The notes below the pieces were generated by a model. It was not told where the DNA came from. It searched no databases and was given only the letters and a program-made list of their open reading frames with translations. Below, piece after piece: positions 17,142-25,526 of a stretch of 33,982 nucleotides of DNA; the stretch's first letter is position 1; each line of letters begins with the position of its first letter. The stretch is from NCBI GenBank assembly GCA_937875295.1, contig CALLXS010000012.1, positions 1 to 33,982 on the forward strand. Reading direction: 5' to 3'. Source of the stretch: an uncultured bacterium (lineage in GTDB: Bacteria > Bacteroidota > Ignavibacteria > Kapaibacteriales > UBA2268). The position numbers and the translations under genes are program-made.

Positions 17142-17936
17142 TTATTTTTTCTTTTCTGATTCTTCTTTTTTCTTCTTTGCTTTATCTGGGCTGACCACTA
17201 CAGAAATTGTTCTACCTTCAGATAAAACACTTTGATCTACTTTTGCTATATCTTTTACAGCTTCTACAAATCTTTCAATTAATTCTTTCCCAATATTTTG
17301 ATGAGTAATTTCTCTACCTCTAAATAGGACGGATACTTTTACTTTATTTCCATCTTCAATAAATTCACGTGCATGGCGGACTTTGAAATTAAAATCATGA
17401 GTATCAGTCCTCCATTTGAAGCGGATTTCTTTCATCTGCTGATTTTGCTGAGTTTTCTTTTGAGTTTTTTCCCTTTTTTGTTGCTCATATTGAAATTTAC
17501 CATAATCAATAATTTTGCAAACGGGGGGTTTAGCTTGTGGTGCTATTTCTACTAAATCTTTTTCTTGCTCTTCAGCCATACGTAGTGCAAGTTCGCGTTT
17601 CATAATACCTAATTGAGTACCATTTTCGTCTACTACTCTTAGCTCTTTGGCAAATATTTGATCATTTATTCTTTGTTGATTTTCATTTTGCCCTTTATTA
17701 TGTGCATATTTATTATTCTTGCCAAGAGTTTTATTACCTTTGTAAGGAGAAGAATATGCAGGACGATTGAATGTATTTGATTGCCTATTTTGCCCAGAAT
17801 TATTATTTTGACCTACGGGGCGAGATGTATTTGTATTTCGATTTTGCTCTGATTGAGCTGTTTGAGTAGTTGCATTACTACTCGTATTATTGGTTTTATG
17901 AACTTCTTGTTGAGAAAGAGTATCGTTTTGCTTCAA
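17142..17936 (-). CDS. infC: Translation initiation factor IF-3, extended
   Basis: IF-3 binds the 30S subunit, blocks premature 50S joining and proofreads the start codon. The IF3 N domain starts near residue 89 (RINDQIFAKELRVVDENG). The linker carries PPVCKIIDYGKFQYEQQKR, and the C domain runs from MKEIRFKWRTDTHDFNFKV to the conserved EGRTISVVVSP, followed by a lysine/glutamate tail. Before the N domain lie about 88 residues of low complexity, of which 31 are Q or N by hand count. The frame begins at TTG 17936, directly after an in-frame TAA, and no ATG precedes the IF3 domain. So either TTG is used or translation starts at a rarer codon such as the ATA beside residue 90. Non-AUG starts are typical of infC, where they serve autoregulation. 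The usual followers rpmI and rplT are absent; hutH follows instead. Confidence 0.95.
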   Translation of the reverse strand: MKQNDTLSQQEVHKTNNTSSNATTQTAQSEQNRNTNTSRPVGQNNNSGQNRQSNTFNRPAYSSPYKGNKTLGKNNKYAHNKGQNENQQRINDQIFAKELRVVDENGTQLGIMKRELALRMAEEQEKDLVEIAPQAKPPVCKIIDYGKFQYEQQKREKTQKKTQQNQQMKEIRFKWRTDTHDFNFKVRHAREFIEDGNKVKVSVLFRGREITHQNIGKELIERFVEAVKDIAKVDQSVLSEGRTISVVVSPDKAKKKKEESEKKK

Positions 17937-18161
17937 TTATTACCTATAAATTAATTTAAAAATGTAGAAAATATATATTCACAAAATTAATATTTTTTAC
18001 AGTTATAAAAAAGTAAATTCTTTATAATTATATGTTTTTTAACAAAATTACTAACTTTTCGTAAGAATTATTACAAAATCATATAAATTAAATTATTGCT
18101 TAGTAATTTCGTCTACTCAATATTAAAAGTATATAACTAAATATTTTCAATTTAATAATTA

Positions 18162-20063
18162 ATGCAAAGATCTGACAATTTAAATAATAAAATGAAGATA
18201 ACTAATTATAAAAAATATATAATCCCTTTTTTGCTAATATTTTTTATAAATATAAATAATGCTTTTTCGGCTTCATTCACGGCATCGGTAAATAATAACA
18301 ATGTCGAAGTTGGAGAGCAAGTGCAAATTACATTCAAGGTAGATAAAAACAAAGTTAGTGGCTTCAAACCTCCCACTTTTAAAGGTTTTAGCGTGCTAAT
18401 GGGACCAAGTCAATCTAGCTATACTCAAATTATTAATGGCAATGTGTCGCAATCATTTTCATATTCTTATGTGCTTAGAGCTGAGGCTCCTGGTGAGTAT
18501 GAAATTGGAGCTGCACAAATCAATGTTGATGGCAATGTGCTGCGTTCCAATCCTATTAAAATAAAGGTGTCAAAATCAAAAAACAAGCAACAACAACAAG
18601 TTGCCCCAGGTTCATCACAGCAAAATCAACAACAGAACCAACAGCAGCAAGAAAAAACTTTAAGCAAGGAAGCAAATGATTTAATAAGTAAGCACTTATT
18701 TGTAAGATTAAATGTAAATAAAAATCAAGCGTATCAGGGCGAACCTGTTTATGCCACTTATAGACTATATATAAATCCTGAATTAAATGTACTAAGTGCA
18801 TCAGCGCCTAAGCAACCTATGTTCAATGGATTTTGGTCGCAAGAATTCAAAATTGACCAAATTCAATATTCAGGCTCTGAAACAATAAATGGGATAAATT
18901 ATCGCTATGCTGATATTGCAAAAGTATTACTTATCCCACAGCAAATAGGAAATCTAACTATTGAGCCATTTGAAATGGAATTTATTGTTAGGTTGCGAGT
19001 GCAAAATCAAAAACAAAGGCAAAGAGATCCTTGGGGATTTGATGATTTCTTTGACGACCCTTTTTTCGGAGGAGCTAATTATCGAGATTTTAAATATATA
19101 GGGAAATCTGCCACCGGGAAATTAAATGTATTACCTCTCCCTGAGCCTATTCCAGAATATTTTGCAAATGGTGTGGGATCTTATAAATTTACTGCTTCAA
19201 TTGATAAAAATAAAGTAAAAACAAATGAACCCTTTAGCTTGAAATATAAAGTAGAAGGAATGGGCAATCTAAAGTTGGTGCAACCTCCTATTTTAAATTT
19301 GTCAAAAGATTTAGAACAATTTGACCCAAAATTTGATGAAAATATAAATATCACCTCCGCCGGAATGATAGGCGATAAAACATTTGAATATATCATAATT
19401 CCTCGCTCGCCCGGGAATTATACAATTCCTTCAGTATCATTTGTTTATTTCGATTATAATCAAAAAAGATATTTTACAATTAATTCCGAAGAATTTTCTA
19501 TCGAAGTAGAAAAAGGAATGTATCAAGATATTAATTCAAATTATTCTGATGTAAATAGAGATATTAAATTTATAAAGGATAATACTACTCTAAATCAAAA
19601 TAATCGTAATTTCCTTAATTCTATATGGTTTTATATTTTTTCTTCACTTCCTATTCTCACATTTATTTTTATATTCCTTTATAAAAGAAAAAAGGAAAAT
19701 GACGAACTTAATATTGCTCAAATTAATAACAAAAATGCAGCTAAATATGCTAAAAAACGTCTCTCCGGAGCTAGGAAATATTTAGATATGGGTAGTATAC
19801 CAGAATTTTACGAAGAACTCCACCGAGCGATGCTTGAATATTTTTCTAATAAATTCGATATAAAATCTGCTGATTTAAGTAAAGATAATATTCAAAATAT
19901 TATGATACAAAATGGATATGAAAGTGAATCCGAGAAAACATATAAAATATTAGAATTATGCGAAATGGCTCGATATACTCCATATTCTCAGATAGAAAAT
20001 GCACAATATTTGCTAACTCAAAGCGAAGAAGTTATTATGAAAATGGAGCAAAGGAGGAAATAA
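18162..20063 (+). CDS. batD: BatD oxygen-tolerance protein
   Basis: A 633-residue protein of the BatD family (PF13584), part of the Bacteroides aerotolerance cluster. A signal peptide is clear from residue 11 (MKITNYKKYIIPFLLIFF, cleavage near FSA-SF). The ATG at 18192 is therefore a plausible alternative start to that at 18162. The exported region consists of beta-rich, Ig-like repeats (VNNNNVEVGEQVQITFKV; VNKNQAYQGEPVYATYRLY; IDKNKVKTNEPFSLKYKV), with a Q-rich linker near 145-170. One transmembrane helix follows (about 485-505), then a cytoplasmic helical tail containing YEELHRAMLEYFSNKF. Bat proteins are thought to work at the envelope with MoxR and VWA proteins, and BatA and BatB are not in the window. 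The stop codon overlaps the batE start (TAATG). Confidence 0.9.
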   Translation: MQRSDNLNNKMKITNYKKYIIPFLLIFFININNAFSASFTASVNNNNVEVGEQVQITFKVDKNKVSGFKPPTFKGFSVLMGPSQSSYTQIINGNVSQSFSYSYVLRAEAPGEYEIGAAQINVDGNVLRSNPIKIKVSKSKNKQQQQVAPGSSQQNQQQNQQQQEKTLSKEANDLISKHLFVRLNVNKNQAYQGEPVYATYRLYINPELNVLSASAPKQPMFNGFWSQEFKIDQIQYSGSETINGINYRYADIAKVLLIPQQIGNLTIEPFEMEFIVRLRVQNQKQRQRDPWGFDDFFDDPFFGGANYRDFKYIGKSATGKLNVLPLPEPIPEYFANGVGSYKFTASIDKNKVKTNEPFSLKYKVEGMGNLKLVQPPILNLSKDLEQFDPKFDENINITSAGMIGDKTFEYIIIPRSPGNYTIPSVSFVYFDYNQKRYFTINSEEFSIEVEKGMYQDINSNYSDVNRDIKFIKDNTTLNQNNRNFLNSIWFYIFSSLPILTFIFIFLYKRKKENDELNIAQINNKNAAKYAKKRLSGARKYLDMGSIPEFYEELHRAMLEYFSNKFDIKSADLSKDNIQNIMIQNGYESESEKTYKILELCEMARYTPYSQIENAQYLLTQSEEVIMKMEQRRK

Positions 20064-20872
20064 TGAGGATATTTAATAAATTAAATAAAATAGCCGTTCT
20101 CTTGATAGTATTTATAATTTATATATCAACTAACAATTTAGTACTATTTGCAGAAAATAGCAAATCAAATATTGATTATCAGGCATTATTTAAAGAAGCT
20201 AATAATTTCTATAAATCAGATAATTTTATAGGAGCATTAGAGAAATACGAAAAAATATATAATTCAGGTTATAAATCCTCTGAATTATTGTATAATATTG
20301 GTAATACTTATTATAGATTAGGTAATTATCCAAAAGCAATTTTATTTTACGAAAGAACTAAAAAACTCACACCTAACGATAATGATTTAAATATTAATCT
20401 TAACCTTGCAAATGCAAAAATTGTTGATAAAATTCAAGTCATAGAACCATTTTTTATTTACAGCTGGGCAAAAAATATTAGAGATGTATTTAGCTCTAAT
20501 ACTTGGGCTTTACTATTTATTATTTTTTTATTTATTGTCTGTGGTGTATATACTCTCCGCTTGTATTCACAAGTACCTAGCAGAAGAAGAAAGATACTTT
20601 CTGCAAGTGGAGTAGTTTCAATTTTACTTTGTATTTTTTCATTAACAATTGGAGTACTGAGGCTAAAAGCTGAAAATTCCAATGCAAATGCGATAATTAT
20701 GCAAAGCACAATTGATATAAAATTAAGCAACGACCCTGCTTCTGAGATAGCATTTACTCTGCACGAAGGCACAAAAGTTCAAATATTAGAATTCCAAGAA
20801 AGCAACTATAAAATTAAAATAGCAGATGGTCGCCAAGGATGGCTTCCTACAAATATGGTAGAAGTGATTTAA
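20063..20872 (+). CDS. batE: BatE TPR-SH3 membrane protein
   Basis: I place the start at ATG 20063, which overlaps the batD stop as TAATG and is preceded by a strong AGGAGG (20052-20057), rather than at the upstream in-frame ATG at 19958 inside batD. The 269-residue product has an N-terminal signal or anchor (LNKIAVLLIVFIIYIS), about two TPRs (roughly residues 38-110, including LLYNIGNTYYRLGNYPKAIL), two further transmembrane helices (near 130-150 and 165-187) and a C-terminal SH3-like domain ending DGRQGWLPTNMVEVI. This TPR plus SH3 layout next to batD is typical of BatE. The clear Shine-Dalgarno is unusual here, but it overlaps batD codons. Confidence 0.88.
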   Translation: MRIFNKLNKIAVLLIVFIIYISTNNLVLFAENSKSNIDYQALFKEANNFYKSDNFIGALEKYEKIYNSGYKSSELLYNIGNTYYRLGNYPKAILFYERTKKLTPNDNDLNINLNLANAKIVDKIQVIEPFFIYSWAKNIRDVFSSNTWALLFIIFLFIVCGVYTLRLYSQVPSRRRKILSASGVVSILLCIFSLTIGVLRLKAENSNANAIIMQSTIDIKLSNDPASEIAFTLHEGTKVQILEFQESNYKIKIADGRQGWLPTNMVEVI

Positions 20873-20928
20873 AGCTGAATTTTCTGGGAAATAATAAAAA
20901 ATAATATGGAATATCATTTTTAAATCTC

Positions 20929-20954
20929 CAACCGCTGGGCTAAGCCAGCGGTTG
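20929..20954. terminator. GC-rich hairpin between batE and T9SS cargo gene
   Basis: A perfect 10-bp stem, CAACCGCTGG (20929-20938) with CCAGCGGTTG (20945-20954), closes a 6-base loop. It is by far the most GC-rich short element in the left part of the window. It lies between convergent gene ends, so a terminator role is likely, but neither side has a good T run (TTG then AAAAA rightward). A factor-dependent terminator, mRNA-stabilising structure or dispersed repeat are alternatives. Confidence 0.45.
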
Positions 20955-20971
20955 AAAAATCAATTATTTTA

Positions 20972-22525
20972 TTATTTTATAATAATATTTTTGCAGTCCT
21001 TATAAACCGATGAATTAAATATTAAATAATACATTCCGCTCGGCAAGCCATGAGTAGAAAATGAATAATTGCCATGTCCTGTAGATGGATCATAATTAAC
21101 GCTACCGCTTAAATCTAACACTTTGCTACCATTTATATTATACAAATCCATTGTAAGACCACTAATCAAATAGGGCATAGCAAAAAATTTACCGCTCACT
21201 TTTGATTCTATTCCAACTGGATTAGGAAATGGAGACTCAAATACCAAAGACTTATTATGATAATCATCTTCTATGCCCGATGAATAGTGGTCATAGACAT
21301 AGACATAAAAAGGTTTTACTGTATCCTTATCGTAAACGTCTTTACTAGGAAAATATATTTTATTGTCGTTAGACATAAAACAATCCATATATAATTGATT
21401 TTCATGTCCCAAAATTAATTCTTGTGGTAATTCTAATGGTGTGATTTTATTATCAATATCGCGAATAAGCATAAGCCGGAATTTATTATTATCTTTACTC
21501 GAAGTGGTTATATAATATTCAGTACCATTTGAGTCAATAAATATATCTCGATGCCCTCTGTCTAAATAGTAATGCAAATCATCAAAGTCTTGTTGAACAT
21601 ATTTATATGATTTTTGCAAAATATTATATATTAAAATCAAGCTATATCCATAGTATGTAAGAATTAATTCATTTTTGATTGGATTAAAAACCATATTGAT
21701 TAATCTATTATCTTTATATTGGAATTTTTTGTAAAAATTATCTTTAGTATTAGTGAGGCTATCAAATACTGCTATTTCTTCATCAATTAATGTATTTAGA
21801 TTTAATTTATTTATAGCACCATTCCAAGTATAAAATAAGTCATCATTTGCCGCAAAGAAGTAATTATAAATAAGAAGAAATTCTTTCTTTATATGCGATA
21901 TCCTCTCCCAAGGTTTTGTTATTAATTTCCATTTTCCCTCAACTAATTTATAGATACCACTTTTGCCTACATTAGGATAGACGCCATTACCACCTATACA
22001 GAAGAATTCATCTTTTGAAGTTATGTGAATATTTAATACAATAATATTAAATATACTATCTACTGGCAGATTATTAGTAGGTGTTGTATCAAGCGTATCT
22101 ATAAAAGTCATTGGCACTTTTATGTGAAGATTCTTTGAGAAATTAATAAATGAATTCTTTATATTATACCATCCATTCTTATATTTCTTAATCTCTAAAG
22201 AATCAAAATTAACATTAATTAAAGAATCGCCATCATACACATCAATAGTATTACTTGCAGGTTTACCCGGAAAAATATATTTATGAATAGCATATGATAT
22301 AAATTTGTATTTCCCTGTGGAATCTTTAACACTTTCAGAAGATTTTTTTATATAGAGGTAAGTAAAATTTGTATCTAAACTTTTTATTCTAAACCTTTTA
22401 TGTAAAGAATCTGGGAATAGATAATTATATTTTGTATAGTCATATTGACGTAATACTCCTGATTTCAAATCAGAAAAACTAGTTATTAGCAATAATGCTA
22501 ATATTGAGAAATAAATTTTCTTCAT
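20972..22525 (-). CDS. Secreted protein with T9SS sorting domain
   Basis: A 517-residue exported protein of unknown function. It has a Sec signal peptide (MKKIYFSILALLLITSFS) and a C-terminal type IX secretion sorting domain of about 80 residues (type A). The domain begins at SPFPNPVG, continues with the strand MDLYNINGSKVLDLSG and ends with GLPSGMYYLIFNSS and a lysine-rich last strand. The domain routes cargo through the Por/Spr outer-membrane machinery. The body is rich in aromatic and beta-strand segments with repeated short blocks such as DDLFYTWNGAI, and may be a beta-propeller, but I cannot define repeats with confidence. No secretion machinery genes are nearby. It is a single-gene unit. 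The C-terminal domain supports an FCB-group origin. Confidence 0.8.
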   Translation of the reverse strand: MKKIYFSILALLLITSFSDLKSGVLRQYDYTKYNYLFPDSLHKRFRIKSLDTNFTYLYIKKSSESVKDSTGKYKFISYAIHKYIFPGKPASNTIDVYDGDSLINVNFDSLEIKKYKNGWYNIKNSFINFSKNLHIKVPMTFIDTLDTTPTNNLPVDSIFNIIVLNIHITSKDEFFCIGGNGVYPNVGKSGIYKLVEGKWKLITKPWERISHIKKEFLLIYNYFFAANDDLFYTWNGAINKLNLNTLIDEEIAVFDSLTNTKDNFYKKFQYKDNRLINMVFNPIKNELILTYYGYSLILIYNILQKSYKYVQQDFDDLHYYLDRGHRDIFIDSNGTEYYITTSSKDNNKFRLMLIRDIDNKITPLELPQELILGHENQLYMDCFMSNDNKIYFPSKDVYDKDTVKPFYVYVYDHYSSGIEDDYHNKSLVFESPFPNPVGIESKVSGKFFAMPYLISGLTMDLYNINGSKVLDLSGSVNYDPSTGHGNYSFSTHGLPSGMYYLIFNSSVYKDCKNIIIK

Positions 22526-22792
22526 TTAATTGCCCTTCTTTAATTTTAATAAAATTAACAACTCGATACAATATACAACAAATATTATAAATAAACAAAT
22601 ATATTTTATTATTTTACAATAATATTTTTAAAATATTCTGCTTATGCCTTTATTTTAGCTAAGAGTAGAGTTTCTTAATAAAATTACTATTAAAGATTTA
22701 TATTTCAATTTATCGTAGAACTTCTGGGTTACAAATAAAAAGACTACCTTATTTTACATTGCAATCCAATCATTTGCATAATATAAAAAAGA
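22526..22792. other. Intergenic spacer, no gene seen
   Basis: About 320 bases separate the T9SS cargo start (22525) from the FKBP stop (22844). Apart from the FKBP terminator (22780-22822) I see only AT-rich DNA, which should include the cargo-gene promoter reading leftward. There is no reading frame with coding character and no RNA gene. Confidence 0.5.
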
Positions 22793-22822
22793 AAAACCCA
22801 CTGCCACAGGGCAATGGGTTTT
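22780..22822 (-). terminator. Intrinsic terminator of FKBP gene
   Basis: AAAACCCA (22793-22800) pairs with TGGGTTTT (22815-22822), continued after one mismatch by TGCC (22802-22805) with GGCA (22810-22813) around a 4-base ACAG loop. For leftward transcripts the stem is followed by a long U-rich tract (22796-22784). It lies 22 bases past the FKBP stop. Confidence 0.8.
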
Positions 22823-22843
22823 AAAAAGATATATATTGTTTTT

Positions 22844-23686
22844 TTAATTAACTCCAGCTGGAGCTTTTTGTTGTGCTTTTTTGCCTTGATTTTCAACCAA
22901 TTGAATTTCAAAGTGCATTACTGCATTTGGTGGAACATTAGGGAAAATGCCTTTATCACCAAAAGCTAATTTAGCAGGAGACCATATTTTAATTCTGCCA
23001 CCAGTAGCAATAAGTGAAATAGCTTCTCTCCATGCAGGCAGCATACCTTTGTCAAACACCATTTGCATTGGATCGCCAGCGAAAGTGTCCTCTAAATCAG
23101 TACCATCAATTGTAGATCCTTTCATATGCACTAAAAGTAAATCACCATTAGTTGCTTTTTTGCCATCGCCAGCAGTAATTATTTGATATTGCAAGCCACT
23201 TGCAGTAGTTTTAATCCCTTCAGCAGTTTTATTTTTAGCAAGGAAAGATTCGCCTTCAGTTTTAGCTTTTTTGCCTGCTTCTTCGAATTCTGTTTGTTTC
23301 TTTTTAATTACTTCTTGCATTTTTTCTTGACCTTGTTTCATTACTTCTTGTTGCATAGCAGATAATTCAGCAGTAGTCATATATGTTTTATTTTCTTCAG
23401 CACCGTGTTTGATACCTAATAATAAAAAATCGATATTTGGGTTCATTTCCATCATATTGATTTGATTGCCCAATTGTAACCCCTGCATATAAGCCATTTT
23501 ATCATCGAACGAAGTTGGTTTTGCGGTAATATTCACATTAATTTTAGAAGCAAAAGGAGCATTTGGATCAGCTATTGCAATAGTAGTATCTTTAGTATCA
23601 CCTATAGGTTGTTTTGGTGATTTGTCGTTATTGCAGGCAGCAAAGGTAATTACAAAGCTAATCAATAAAATTGTTAATTTTTTCAT
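22844..23686 (-). CDS. FKBP-type peptidyl-prolyl isomerase lipoprotein
   Basis: A 280-residue lipoprotein: signal peptide with lipobox FAAC (Cys18), an N-terminal helical dimerisation domain (about 60-155, FKBP_N-like, with KMAYMQGLQLGNQINMM) and a C-terminal FKBP domain (about 165-270). The FKBP domain retains GLQYQIITAGDGKKATNGD, PAWREAISLIATGGR and PPNAVMHFEIQLV, but the central strand reads VHMKGSTIDGTDLEDTF, a variant of the usual VHYTGTL-x-DG-x-x-FDSS. The layout is that of Mip/FkpA periplasmic folding helpers for outer-membrane and exported proteins. The Omp85 gene lies upstream on the same strand, in keeping with outer-membrane biogenesis. It begins at ATG 23686, with an 85-base gap to Omp85, and has its own terminator. 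Confidence 0.93.
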   Translation of the reverse strand: MKKLTILLISFVITFAACNNDKSPKQPIGDTKDTTIAIADPNAPFASKINVNITAKPTSFDDKMAYMQGLQLGNQINMMEMNPNIDFLLLGIKHGAEENKTYMTTAELSAMQQEVMKQGQEKMQEVIKKKQTEFEEAGKKAKTEGESFLAKNKTAEGIKTTASGLQYQIITAGDGKKATNGDLLLVHMKGSTIDGTDLEDTFAGDPMQMVFDKGMLPAWREAISLIATGGRIKIWSPAKLAFGDKGIFPNVPPNAVMHFEIQLVENQGKKAQQKAPAGVN

Positions 23687-23771
23687 TTTAATGTCTTTAT
23701 ATATATTAATAAAATAAATCTAAATTTATGTTTTCAAAAATAAGTAATTATTTCTAATTAATTTTAATATA

Positions 23772-25523
23772 TTAATAATCAATATCAATACCTAGTACTT
23801 TTGGAATTACATAAGCATGACTACTAAAGAACGAGAAGAATTGATTCGTCGAGAATATTACTTCTGCAAATTTCATTTGGTCAAAATTGTAAGCGAAATC
23901 AAATCGGAAAGCATTAGAATTAATATCACCGCTTTCATTATAGAACCTAATACCAATTCCAGCTGAATGATGCCAACGAGTTTTGAAAAATCCTACTCCC
24001 CTTCTCCAGACTGTACCAGCATCCCAGAAGGCATTAAATCCAATATTAAAAATCCAAAAAGGAATATCGGGCATCCACCTAAATTCAATATTTGTAACTA
24101 AGCGGTTATCACCTACTAAATTATCAATTTTATAACCTCTTAGGCCGGTACTATTATCAAGCATTAATTGTCTATGATAAAAGCCCCAATTCCAAATAGT
24201 TTGCTGTCGAAGTCTACCACCAATTAAAAATTTTGGGCTAAAACTATAAAAAGATAGTGCTTGAAACTCTTGATATGTAAATCTCGGAGCTGCTTCAGAA
24301 AAGCTTGTCGATGCATTGATTTGACCGAATAAGTAAAATTTATTATCTAAAGATAAATATGACCTCTCGGCACTGCCAGCTACATAAAACATTGGAGGCA
24401 TTTCTGCATTTTGCATCGGAAACACTCTGCCAATTACTGCACTTCCCCATCCACCGATGGGGACATCTTCTACAATGAAACTATTAATACGTGTGAGCTT
24501 AACCCATTCTTCTGAAGAAGATGAAAATGCAAGCAAAAATTTACCCATATTGTCATAAGCAATTTTATGAGCTTCGCGAGAAGTTTTATTTATATCAATT
24601 GAAGTAGAGAAAAATATTCTATCAATTCCCTTCCAAGCACGAGCGAAATATGCAAAATAATTTTCCTCTTCGAAATTCCTTAAAGTTCTTTCTTTATCAA
24701 AATCTGTAAGATGAGTATAAATATATCTTTCACCTCTATTTACATCAGCAAATACTCCACCAGCATATTTATCATTCAAATGATTGAAATTTTTAAACAA
24801 ACCAATATTTTGGCTAAAGTTATATTTATCAGAGTAAATTGCATATTTTGCCCCTAATCCAAATTTAAAAATCCGATTATTTTGAATACTAAATCCATAT
24901 CCCCATTTAGTATCATTTCTTGTTCTATAAACGGCTTCGGCACTAATATTTGTATTTGTTCCAAATAAATTGGTCTCATTTAATCGTCCACCAATTGATT
25001 TTTCGGAGCCACCGATATCGAGCAAAATGCTTGGCTTAAGTGACCAACTATCTTGAGTAATAATATCTACATCGTTATTTGAATCTAATTGCACTACTAC
25101 AGATGAAAATATTCCTAAATTTCTAAGGTTTCGTTCAGTTTCTTCGAGAAGTAATTCATCGACTGTATCTCCCGGATAAAACAAAATTTCATTTTTAACG
25201 ACATAATCTTTCGTGTTAATATGAATTGCATTTAATATTTTTAATACAAAATTGACAATAGGATATTTTGTATTTGTATCATATAATTCCTTTTTTTCCA
25301 AATATATGTTTCCAATTTTATCTTCATAAAATGGATTTTGCATTGAATCATCTTGTAAAAATTCTGAATTATCATCAAAATAAGTAATAAATTGCATCTT
25401 GTTTATCAAATTTTCCGAATTATTTTCCGAAATTGTTTCGGAAGAATTTGATTCTCTTGGAAATAGAAAAATAGTAATTAGAAGAACCGATATTTTTAAT
25501 ATATTGTTAAAACGAATTTTCAT
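23772..25523 (-). CDS. Omp85/BamA-family outer-membrane protein, short
   Basis: A 583-residue outer-membrane beta-barrel protein. After a signal peptide (about 1-28) and a spacer there is one recognisable POTRA domain (about 105-155: VVKNEILFYPGDTVDELLLE, then RNLRNLGIFSSVVVQL). A 16-strand-type barrel follows, with LKPSILLDIGGSEKSIGGRL, the L6-loop motif STGLRGYKID (the conserved RGY of the VRGF/Y motif) and a last segment ending in alternating hydrophobic residues. Having one POTRA rather than the five of BamA makes it a TamA-like or BamA-related member (surface antigen D15, PF01103), not the main BamA. It starts three bases after the PAP2 stop, so the two genes form an operon. Confidence 0.85.
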   Translation of the reverse strand: MKIRFNNILKISVLLITIFLFPRESNSSETISENNSENLINKMQFITYFDDNSEFLQDDSMQNPFYEDKIGNIYLEKKELYDTNTKYPIVNFVLKILNAIHINTKDYVVKNEILFYPGDTVDELLLEETERNLRNLGIFSSVVVQLDSNNDVDIITQDSWSLKPSILLDIGGSEKSIGGRLNETNLFGTNTNISAEAVYRTRNDTKWGYGFSIQNNRIFKFGLGAKYAIYSDKYNFSQNIGLFKNFNHLNDKYAGGVFADVNRGERYIYTHLTDFDKERTLRNFEEENYFAYFARAWKGIDRIFFSTSIDINKTSREAHKIAYDNMGKFLLAFSSSSEEWVKLTRINSFIVEDVPIGGWGSAVIGRVFPMQNAEMPPMFYVAGSAERSYLSLDNKFYLFGQINASTSFSEAAPRFTYQEFQALSFYSFSPKFLIGGRLRQQTIWNWGFYHRQLMLDNSTGLRGYKIDNLVGDNRLVTNIEFRWMPDIPFWIFNIGFNAFWDAGTVWRRGVGFFKTRWHHSAGIGIRFYNESGDINSNAFRFDFAYNFDQMKFAEVIFSTNQFFSFFSSHAYVIPKVLGIDIDY

Positions 25524-25526
25524 TAA

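Noticed and set aside
19958..20062. Upstream ATG start for batE inside batD
   Set aside because: It would add 35 residues with no signal-peptide character. The TAATG overlap with AGGAGG at 20052-20057 and a normal signal segment after ATG 20063 are better.
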